A stretch of 64,000 bases of DNA, from positions 45,454 to 109,453 of the forward strand of contig NZ_FOFG01000014.1 of the NCBI RefSeq assembly GCF_900110915.1, written 5' to 3'. Position numbers and translations under genes: made by a program. The DNA comes from Faunimonas pinastri. Its GTDB lineage: Bacteria; Pseudomonadota; Alphaproteobacteria; Rhizobiales; Afifellaceae. This document shows positions 57,383 to 64,000 of this stretch, one piece after another (the stretch's first letter is position 1; each line of letters opens with the position of its first letter). The notes beneath the pieces were generated by a model. The model did no database searches, was not told where the DNA came from, and saw only the letters and a program-made list of their open reading frames with translations.

Positions 57383-57870
57383 TCCGCAGTCACCTCGAAC
57401 CTGAAAACCTTATTGAGCTCGGGATAGGCGACCGTGATCGCATATGTGCAAGGTTCTTCAGCCACAAGCTCAACATCAGTGCCGTCGGACAGATATTCCG
57501 CATCGTTGATGGCGATAGAAGCGCCCTGGAGAACTCCCTGAAGAAGGGCATAATCCACGCCGTCAGCCGCGACTGTCGCTTTCGACAAAGTCGGCTGAGG
57601 AAAGGGAATGGCTTGCAATGAAGCCAGATCGATGATGCTGGCATCGAAGGGCGTGACCAGTAAATTCACCAGACCAAACCCCTCCGGCGGTGTCGGGAGA
57701 TGAACGCGCTGAATGCGACCAGCGGAACGAATGATCCCGGTCGTCAGAGAATAGATGACGAAGGGAACGATATCGAATGGATTAGGCTCGCTGCTAGGCG
57801 CGCTAGCGTAATCATCCGAAACGGCTTCCGAGGACGACTGATCTTCTGAGAAATCCTCTACTTCGCTCAA
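57379..57870 (-). CDS. Tail-associated beta-rich protein (163 aa)
   Basis: A TTG start at 57870 overlaps the J-like stop. An acidic N-terminus (MSEVEDFSEDQSSSEAVSDD) is followed by a beta-rich part (VPFVIYSLTTGIIRSAGRIQ, CTYAITVAYPELNKVFRFEV). It may bind the tip protein. Unknown family. Confidence 0.6.
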   Translation of the reverse strand: MSEVEDFSEDQSSSEAVSDDYASAPSSEPNPFDIVPFVIYSLTTGIIRSAGRIQRVHLPTPPEGFGLVNLLVTPFDASIIDLASLQAIPFPQPTLSKATVAADGVDYALLQGVLQGASIAINDAEYLSDGTDVELVAEEPCTYAITVAYPELNKVFRFEVTAE

Positions 57871-60800
57871 CGTTTCATCTCCATCAAAACAATTGAGATT
57901 GTATTCTGAACGTTGTCGTTAACACTCGTAGAAAGAGTTGCCACAACGGTGACGGTCTGGTGTGGGTTGTACATATTTCGATTCAGAACAATGTAGCCGC
58001 TGTAAGTAATCGTGCCCTCGATCGAGCCGGTTCCTGCTTTTCCGCCGACGGAGCCACTGGCGAACCAGTTGCCATTCACGGTCACAGTTAGCTGCGCGGA
58101 ATTGTCACCGCTCGTGCCGTTCTTGAAGGTGGAGACCTCGGCCGTTACCTGAAGCAGAGCGTCACCCTGGCCGCTATCATCAAAGGTATGCTGCAGTGTC
58201 TGCTGCCCGGTGCCGTTGACGCCGGCAACGCTGGTGACAGAGTTGTACTGCATGTTCTTGGTCTGAAGAGTATTGGAGACGATATGGTTTGCCGTAATCG
58301 TGTCGGCCTTGATCTTGTCGGACGTGACTGCATTTGCCGAAATACTGTTTGCGACGACTGCGCCTGCAGCGATCTTGTCGGAAGTGATCGCGCCGGACTT
58401 AATCTTGTCACCGGTCACGGAGACGGCGGCCAGCTTCGGCGCAGTGATCGACTCGTCGGTGATCTTCACGCCCTTGATTGAGCCATCGGCATAATCGTCA
58501 GCAACGAGCTTATCGGTGGTGCCATTCACCGATGCGGTGAAGTCGCTGTAGTTGCCCGTCACGTCGATTGCACGGGCCCAGACGTAGTATTTGGTCTTGG
58601 ACTTGAGCCCGCTGACGATACCTTCCTCGCCGAAGAAGGCGCCGGAGTACATGGCAGTGCCGATGTCGTTGGTCGTGTTGTACCAGAGCTCGACGTTCTC
58701 CAGATCCGGATCGGGAGGGTTCGTCCAGGTAAGGTCCAGCAGTCCGTAACCTGTATCCACGACCTTGAGGTTCGTGGGCGCGGTCGGAGGCGAAGCGTCC
58801 GACGAAAGGTTCAAGACAATGACCTGCAGCGGAGCCGAGACCGTCAGCTCGGCGACGTTCTTGCTGAAGACGTCATAGCCGGCGATCCGCACCCAGTAGG
58901 GCACGTTGTCGGAAGTCGGGATCGTGATCGCGGTGTTGCTGCCGTCGTAATAGGGCGCCGTGTTGAGCGGGTCGATATCCTTCTGAAGCGACCACCAGAC
59001 CATCGTGCCGGCGAAGTCCGTTTCCGAGGCCGGAGCGCTCCAGCTAATGAACGCCGCCCCGTTACGAGCCTGGACCGTCGGCACCATCGCGCTCGGCGGC
59101 GGGTTGTAAGCGTCGATGCTCTCCGTCTCGGAGCTGCGATCCATCACGTCCCAGATCGTGACGGAGAACGTCAGCTTGCGGCTGGCGCCCCGCGCATAGA
59201 CCTCGTTGTCCTTGAGATTGGAATCCAGGCTGTAGGTGTAGTTGTCCGTCGTGATGGTCTCGGTGCGCAGGATATCGCCTGTCAGCGTGTCCTTCACCGT
59301 CACGACGTTGTTCTTGAAGAAGGGGTTGTTGGCGCCCGTGTTCTTCGGGAAGTTATTGGTCCAGGTGAACGTCACGTCGCGGCCGGAGAAGACACCTGCT
59401 CCGGCAGAGTTCTTGATCGCCAGGTTCGTCACCCAAGGGTTGTCGGTTCCCGCCCAGCCGTGTGCGGTGTAGCTGAGCGACGCCTCCTTGGAAACGATGC
59501 CGGCAACGCTGGTCGCGGAGACGTAGAAGACGTAGTCGCCATCGACCACGTCATCGATGTCGATCGACGTATCCTTCGTCGAACCGTAATCGACAGCTCC
59601 GCCAGGCGTGGTGGCGCGAACATTGTAGCTGACCGAGGCGAAATCCGGCGTCGGGGTCCAGGACAGCGTGATGCGCGAGCGCGGCGTGCCGTTGTTGTAA
59701 TACTGGTTCTCGACGATGGTCAGGTTCGTCGGCGGCTTGATCGTCGTCTTCGGCCGTGTGTAGGTGACGTCCGGCAGATTAAGGCCGTACTCCACACGCG
59801 CGTACTTCGTCGGATCGTGGAAGAGCGCGGTGATCTTGAACGTGTGCTTTTCGTCTTCGGCGACCGACAGCACACGGTATTCGCGCGGATGCACATCGGT
59901 GCCGCTGATCACGTACATTGCATTCGGCCGCGGGAGCTCAGCGAAAGCCGGGTTCACGGTCACCTTGTTGCCGTCGAAGCCCGTGATGTTGCGCGCCTCG
60001 ACGTCGCCGCTCGGCAGGGTGAGCATGAGCTGGTAGGTCTGACCGGAGGCCGGGGTAAAGCTGTCGCTATCCAGGACAATGGTCTTGCGAGCCGTTCCCT
60101 CCGTACCCACGATGCGGCCGCCGGCACGAACCTGCGCCTTGCGCGGATCGGCGACCGCAATGATGTTGCCGGGCTTCAGTCGCGCATGATCCCAGGAGGC
60201 CGTATATTCGACCGTCTCGGTCTCGTGCTGCTCGACATCGAGGATCCACTTACCAAAGCGGTGAGCCTGTCCGCGGGACGTGCAGCCGTAGGCAGTGACC
60301 TGCGTCTCACGCCAACCGAAGCGCTGGAGCATCGCGTCGTTGATGACGGGCTCGAGTGTCTGCCTGTAGAAGTCCTCAGGATCGTTCCAGGCGACAACGG
60401 CAACCGAGTGCCGCGCCTTCATGGCGGTGCCGCTATACTCGAACTGGCCGTTGATGACGTTCGCCGGCGAGACGAGCTGCACCGGATCAGAAGGCATGTC
60501 CGCAACGGCGAAGACCTGACCGAGCGACCAGTAGGCCATGCCGCGGAACGCGGAGACGATATTCTGCAGGACGGTGTACGCCTCGTCCCGCGTGTTGATC
60601 ACACCATTGTAGACGAAGCGGGGCTCGTACATCGCCTCGCCGCTGGAGCTGTTGTAGCCCGACGGCACCTGCTCGTCGCAATACTGCGCGATCTGGTAAA
60701 GACCCCACTTGTCGATCTTGGCGGCGTCGATGAACTCGCCAAGGCCATAGCGATCGTTGGTGATGAGATCGTAGAAGATCCAGGCGGGGTTGTTCGTGTA

Positions 60801-61694
60801 CCGCTTGCGGAAGGTGCCATCCCAGACGCCGGTATAGGCTCGCGTATCCGGATCGTAGTTCGACGGCACCGCGATCTTCAGCCCCTTCACATGGAAGGAG
60901 CGCGCAGGAAGGTTGCTGCCGAACTGCTCGGAATCGACATCGATGTAGACGAAGGCCGTGTTCGGGTAGGTGAACCGACCCTTTGTCAGGACGACATAGC
61001 TGTCGAAATAGAGCTCGTTCTGGAGCGTGTCCTTATCCGCGTCGGGCGTGATACGGCGCACGCGGATGTCCCAGGGACAACCGCCGCGAGGCAGGTTGAT
61101 CACATGCGCCTGATAGAAGGGCGACGTGCATTTCTGATGGTAGATGAGGACGTGTGCGGCTTCGGACCAATCGCCATTTATGGGGCGGACGTCGATGTAA
61201 TACTCGAGACTCGTCGTGGTGATGTTGCCGTCGTCGTCAGTCTTCACCAGCGCCGGGATCTGGGTAATGACGCGGACGGAGTCGGCGTTCTGCTCGTTGA
61301 TGGTGCGCAGGATCGGGCCCTGGGCCTCATAGACCCGCGTGCCCACGTCCACAGGCGTCTCCACCTGCGTCGTGCCATTGACGTACTCCTGGTCAGGCAG
61401 CCCGGTACGCTGTTCCCAGGTCACACCCTTGAAGTTGAGGTCGCCATCCTCGTTCTCGACTGGCGTCTGATCGAAGAAGATCGACTTGGCGCCGTTCACG
61501 AGACCCACGATTTCGCCTTCGCCCAGAAGCTCGACCATGCTGGCGGTCGTCTTGGAGCGCAGCGTGTTGGAGGCTTCCGACGTCGAACCGCTGCTTGCGC
61601 CCTTGCTGCTGCCCTTTGAACCGAGAATGGGCGACGGAACCGGGGTGAAAGGCGGCTGAAAAAGACTAGCGAGACTCACGAGCCCGGCCCCCAT
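57867..61694 (-). CDS. J: Host-specificity tail-tip protein (J-like)
   Basis: 1275 residues. The N-terminal part (LLGEGEIVGLVNGAKSIFFD, then VTWEQRTGLPDQEYV) is lambda J-type; the middle carries a phage-tail module (AYTVLQNIVSAFRGMAYWSL, cited for A-Y-x-V-L) and several fibronectin type III domains (residues about 700-1050, e.g. SWTPTPDFASVSYNVRA). The end has short repeats (ITSDKIAAGAVVANSISANA) and a beta domain. It recognises the receptor at the tail tip. Confidence 0.92.
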   Translation of the reverse strand: MGAGLVSLASLFQPPFTPVPSPILGSKGSSKGASSGSTSEASNTLRSKTTASMVELLGEGEIVGLVNGAKSIFFDQTPVENEDGDLNFKGVTWEQRTGLPDQEYVNGTTQVETPVDVGTRVYEAQGPILRTINEQNADSVRVITQIPALVKTDDDGNITTTSLEYYIDVRPINGDWSEAAHVLIYHQKCTSPFYQAHVINLPRGGCPWDIRVRRITPDADKDTLQNELYFDSYVVLTKGRFTYPNTAFVYIDVDSEQFGSNLPARSFHVKGLKIAVPSNYDPDTRAYTGVWDGTFRKRYTNNPAWIFYDLITNDRYGLGEFIDAAKIDKWGLYQIAQYCDEQVPSGYNSSSGEAMYEPRFVYNGVINTRDEAYTVLQNIVSAFRGMAYWSLGQVFAVADMPSDPVQLVSPANVINGQFEYSGTAMKARHSVAVVAWNDPEDFYRQTLEPVINDAMLQRFGWRETQVTAYGCTSRGQAHRFGKWILDVEQHETETVEYTASWDHARLKPGNIIAVADPRKAQVRAGGRIVGTEGTARKTIVLDSDSFTPASGQTYQLMLTLPSGDVEARNITGFDGNKVTVNPAFAELPRPNAMYVISGTDVHPREYRVLSVAEDEKHTFKITALFHDPTKYARVEYGLNLPDVTYTRPKTTIKPPTNLTIVENQYYNNGTPRSRITLSWTPTPDFASVSYNVRATTPGGAVDYGSTKDTSIDIDDVVDGDYVFYVSATSVAGIVSKEASLSYTAHGWAGTDNPWVTNLAIKNSAGAGVFSGRDVTFTWTNNFPKNTGANNPFFKNNVVTVKDTLTGDILRTETITTDNYTYSLDSNLKDNEVYARGASRKLTFSVTIWDVMDRSSETESIDAYNPPPSAMVPTVQARNGAAFISWSAPASETDFAGTMVWWSLQKDIDPLNTAPYYDGSNTAITIPTSDNVPYWVRIAGYDVFSKNVAELTVSAPLQVIVLNLSSDASPPTAPTNLKVVDTGYGLLDLTWTNPPDPDLENVELWYNTTNDIGTAMYSGAFFGEEGIVSGLKSKTKYYVWARAIDVTGNYSDFTASVNGTTDKLVADDYADGSIKGVKITDESITAPKLAAVSVTGDKIKSGAITSDKIAAGAVVANSISANAVTSDKIKADTITANHIVSNTLQTKNMQYNSVTSVAGVNGTGQQTLQHTFDDSGQGDALLQVTAEVSTFKNGTSGDNSAQLTVTVNGNWFASGSVGGKAGTGSIEGTITYSGYIVLNRNMYNPHQTVTVVATLSTSVNDNVQNTISIVLMEMKR

Positions 61695-62470
61695 GCTGTA
61701 TTGCCTGATCCGGCCGTGCCACCGGCATCACCACCGGCGCCAGAAGAGCCGGATGAGCCGCCATTGCCTCCCGTGCTGACCCCAGTGCCAGAGGAGCCCG
61801 AAGAGGAACCCGAAGAGGAAGCGTTCCAGGCGGAGTTGCCGCTGGTGCTGCCTGAGCTGTTGCCGGCTTCTGTCCAGGCGCCGATGTTCTCGATGTCGAG
61901 GCCGCCAGAGATCAACTGGCTGCCGGTGATCACCTCGCCGTAGATCAGCGGGACCGAATTGCCCTGTTCGTAGGAGTTGCCCGGGCCATTCACCGTGAAG
62001 CTGGTGTCGCTGTCGCTCTTCTTGGACTTGTTCTTGGAGGTCAACATCGACGAGACGCCGGCGAGCGACAGAGCGACACCAACCATCGCCATGTTGCCGT
62101 AGGTCAGGCCGGTGGAGCCGATCGCCGCGGAGAGGCCGCCGGCAGCAGGCGCAAAGAAGATCGCCGCGCCCACAAGGGCCACGCCGAGGATCGCCTTCAT
62201 GACGCCGCCGCTCTTGGACCCCTTGAGGACGGGCACAATGTGCAGATCGGCCTTACCCAGGCGGAACTCGTTCACGTCCCCGAGCTCGAGGTGCATTCCG
62301 CTCTTGCGAGCGCCGCGCACGACTTCGTAGGCGCCCTTCTCCAGTTCCTGCGCAAAGCCCTTGAGACAGACGTTGAGCGCGCGGATCGCCTCGCCGGCGG
62401 TCGCGACCTCAAGTTTGAAAGGACCGCCGAACTTCTTCTTCAGGCGGCCGTAGAGGACGACCTCACGCAT
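61676..62470 (-). CDS. I: Tail assembly protein (I-like)
   Basis: 264 residues. MREVVLYGRLKKKFGGPFKL is the I-family start, followed by AGEAIRALNVCLKGFAQELE and a membrane-like centre (MKAILGVALVGAAIFFAPAA). The C-terminus is an unusually long Gly/Ser-rich tail. It assists tail-tip assembly with K and J. Overlaps both by 8-19 bases. Confidence 0.85.
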   Translation of the reverse strand: MREVVLYGRLKKKFGGPFKLEVATAGEAIRALNVCLKGFAQELEKGAYEVVRGARKSGMHLELGDVNEFRLGKADLHIVPVLKGSKSGGVMKAILGVALVGAAIFFAPAAGGLSAAIGSTGLTYGNMAMVGVALSLAGVSSMLTSKNKSKKSDSDTSFTVNGPGNSYEQGNSVPLIYGEVITGSQLISGGLDIENIGAWTEAGNSSGSTSGNSAWNASSSGSSSGSSGTGVSTGGNGGSSGSSGAGGDAGGTAGSGNTAWGPGS

Positions 62471-63224
62471 TCTGACCCTCGTAGCGAACCCAGATTTCGG
62501 CGTGCCGAGCCCAGATGCCGACGGGTTCGCGGCGAGACAGCCGGGTCGGCAGATGATGAAGAAGGAGATCGTTAGAGAGGAGGATGCCGGCGTGGTTCAG
62601 CTTCTCGGAGCGAATACCCATCAGGAAGCAGTCGCCCGGGCGAACCTCGGAGAGCGGCACCGGCGTGAAGCCGAACTTCGCGAAATGATCGGCGTAGAGA
62701 TCCTGATCGCCGCTCCACCAACCATCGCTGCGGGCGACTTCAGGCAGCTCAATGGGATCGAAGGGCCAATCCTCGATACCCTGCTCAGAGAGCCTCTCCT
62801 TGCCCAGACGGAAGGTGTCGCGGACGAGCGAGTAGCAATCGTGGATGCCATGCGTGAACTCGCGGCCGATCACCGGCGCGATCGGCAGGCTGTCGCCCCA
62901 GACGATCGGCGGGCTTGTGCGTTCGCCGTCTGTGACGATGATGCCCCAGGGCAGATCCATATCGATCTGGGACTGCATGTCCCGTTCAGAGGGGTAGAAG
63001 GGGCCGCCGGGATGCGAATGCAGCACGGCCTGCAGAGCGCCGGTGTCGAGCGCATCCTTGTAGACCCGGCTTGCAATCTCGAAATCCTGCTCGGGCGCCG
63101 TCGCGTAGTTGAAGCAGGGCTGGTAGACCCCGCCCACGACCAGACCGCACGACTCCTTCGGATATTCGGCACGCGCGTGCGCCTGCGCCGCCTCGATGAC
63201 GGAGGGACTGAGAAACTCGCTCAT
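62463..63224 (-). CDS. K: Tail tip JAB/NlpC-P60 protein (K-like)
   Basis: 253 residues from ATG 63224, overlapping the L-like stop in ATGA. The N-terminal JAB metalloprotease domain has YPKESCGLVV and AVLHSHPGGPFYPSERDMQ (HxHP...SxxD). The C-terminal NlpC/P60 domain has IHDCYSLVRDTFRLG (catalytic Cys) and LNHAGILLSNDLLLHH (His). The protein processes tail components and probably cuts peptidoglycan during entry. Confidence 0.9.
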   Translation of the reverse strand: MSEFLSPSVIEAAQAHARAEYPKESCGLVVGGVYQPCFNYATAPEQDFEIASRVYKDALDTGALQAVLHSHPGGPFYPSERDMQSQIDMDLPWGIIVTDGERTSPPIVWGDSLPIAPVIGREFTHGIHDCYSLVRDTFRLGKERLSEQGIEDWPFDPIELPEVARSDGWWSGDQDLYADHFAKFGFTPVPLSEVRPGDCFLMGIRSEKLNHAGILLSNDLLLHHLPTRLSRREPVGIWARHAEIWVRYEGQNA

Positions 63225-63937
63225 GACGTGCGTACCCGCGCGACACCGGGGAAGCCTCCGAACGGAAGCGCTGCGTCCTCGCCGAAGCGGCGCTTGCAGC
63301 CGGAGATCTTGCGGCTGCACGCATCCTTGGTCTTGTCAGTCGTGACCTGGTCGAGAGCGTCGTAGTAGACGCTCTGCGCGTAGGGGCACTGAGCATGGCT
63401 GTAGTCGAAGGACTGGGTCTTGGTGTTGTAGCTGCGATAGCGCCACAGGCAGGTATCGCGGATGACCTGGCGCCCGGGCAGCTCCTTGCCTTCCTGGTCG
63501 ATGGAAGCTGACAGCTCCCACTCGATATAGACCGGGTTCTCGGAGATCTTGCGTTCGACGCGGAAGATGTCGGGGCCATAATAGGCCGTCGGATCAGCCT
63601 CCTCCTGACCGTCGAGAAAACGGCGGAAGGTGCGCACGCGCTTGACGGTGCAACCCAGCATGTCGCCGTAGGTGTTGACGATGCTCTGGAAGACGCCGTT
63701 GGAGTTGGCGACCTTCATGTGCGGCGTGGGCAGCGAGCCTTGCGCGTTCGTCTCGAAGTCGGTGAACTCGACGTCCACGGGCGTGTAATAGAGCCCGCCG
63801 AACGTCACCCCCTTCGCGTCTTCTGCCGCCTGGCAGAAGTAGTAGATCTGGCCGCCGAGATCGGTCGCATCGAGCGAGAACAGCGCAATGCGCTCGCCCG
63901 GGGCTGGTGTTTGAGCAACGGAGAGAAGATCGGACAT
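63221..63937 (-). CDS. L: Minor tail protein (L-like)
   Basis: 238 residues. PGERIALFSLDATDLGGQIY, YTPVDVEFTDFETNAQGSLP, and the cysteine set RDTCLWRYRSYN, HAQCPYAQ, KDACSRKISGCKRRFGE match lambda L, whose four cysteines bind an iron-sulfur cluster. It connects tail tube and tip. First visible gene of the tail run; it has a palindrome upstream at the window edge. Confidence 0.9.
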   Translation of the reverse strand: MSDLLSVAQTPAPGERIALFSLDATDLGGQIYYFCQAAEDAKGVTFGGLYYTPVDVEFTDFETNAQGSLPTPHMKVANSNGVFQSIVNTYGDMLGCTVKRVRTFRRFLDGQEEADPTAYYGPDIFRVERKISENPVYIEWELSASIDQEGKELPGRQVIRDTCLWRYRSYNTKTQSFDYSHAQCPYAQSVYYDALDQVTTDKTKDACSRKISGCKRRFGEDAALPFGGFPGVARVRTS

Positions 63938-63964
63938 AGGAGCCTTGAGTTGAGGCTTCTATGG

Positions 63965-63982
63965 TAAGTCAATACTGACTTA
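63965..63982. promoter_or_regulatory. 18-bp palindrome copy 23 upstream of the L-like gene
   Basis: TAAGTCAATACTGACTTA, 17 of 18. It lies 28 bases ahead of the L-like start. CATAAG at its upstream edge could be a -10 box; the matching -35 would lie at or past the window edge. Confidence 0.68.
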
Positions 63983-64000
63983 TGTTTCAAGCGAAAAGGA

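Noticed and set aside
59460..61619. A 719-codon plus-strand open frame opposite the J-like gene
   Set aside because: Antisense shadow of a well-supported tail protein; composition (Arg/Val/Asp-rich) is typical of such shadows.

Overview
The window reads as part of the genome of a temperate, siphovirus-like phage of an alphaproteobacterium. The evidence is a lambda-type tail-tip cassette (L, K, I and J homologues), a complete lysis cassette, a nearly self-sufficient DNA replication and nucleotide set, CobS/CobT homologues, and a RepC initiator of the plasmid family found in Rhizobiales and Rhodobacterales. Almost all genes lie on the minus strand, tightly packed, with ATGA/TGATG stop-start overlaps. 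No capsid, portal or terminase gene is visible, so the window is probably not the whole genome. No tRNA, IS element or CRISPR array was seen.

Layout in minus-strand transcription order (high to low coordinates). (i) 63.9-57.4 kb: tail tip and host-specificity genes. (ii) 57.4-53.9 kb: small tail-associated genes, holin candidates, endolysin, Rz/Rz1 spanins and a metallophosphoesterase. (iii) 53.8-50.0 kb: tail fibre with 14-residue Ala/Ser repeats and its DUF4376-type partner. (iv) 49.9-42.4 kb: PhoH, an Hfq/Sm-like protein, DnaB helicase, primase, a WGR protein and ATP-dependent ligase. (v) 42.3-40.5 kb: a short candidate sRNA and two secreted cysteine-rich proteins. (vi) 40.5-37.2 kb: the only plus-strand block, with a DUF805 protein, a superinfection-immunity-like protein, a ribbon-helix-helix protein and RepC. 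(vii) 36.7 kb: a minus-strand HTH repressor candidate. (viii) 36.1-17.2 kb: CobT/CobS, a sigma-like factor, DnaE fused to a uracil-glycosylase-like domain, an SPFH protein, a gp32-like SSB, 5' exonuclease, RecA and SbcD/SbcC. (ix) 17.2-0 kb: small proteins, a RuvC-like resolvase, both ribonucleotide reductase subunits, glutaredoxin, ThyX, dUTPase, a P-loop kinase, rIIA/rIIB, an HD hydrolase, two HNH endonucleases and a DnaQ-like exonuclease.

The strongest unexplained signal is an 18-bp palindrome, consensus TAAGTCAATATTGACTTA. I count 23 copies with 12-18 matches, at intergenic junctions and in a few coding ends from 0.6 to 64.0 kb. Many sit on or next to recognisable -10/-35 elements, so they look like a genome-wide operator or stoperator network. 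The obvious candidate reader is the HTH protein at 36.3-36.7 kb, whose own promoter carries a half-site.

A second layer may be post-transcriptional. The phage encodes an Hfq-like Sm protein. A promoter-plus-terminator unit at 42.25-42.36 kb would give a transcript of about 75 nt whose linker is antisense to the CACACACGAGGA ribosome-binding leader shared by several phage genes. Other unusual points are the DnaE-UDG fusion, a C-terminal WG(L/M/I)F tail on five proteins, and the RepC module, which suggests that the prophage is maintained as a plasmid.
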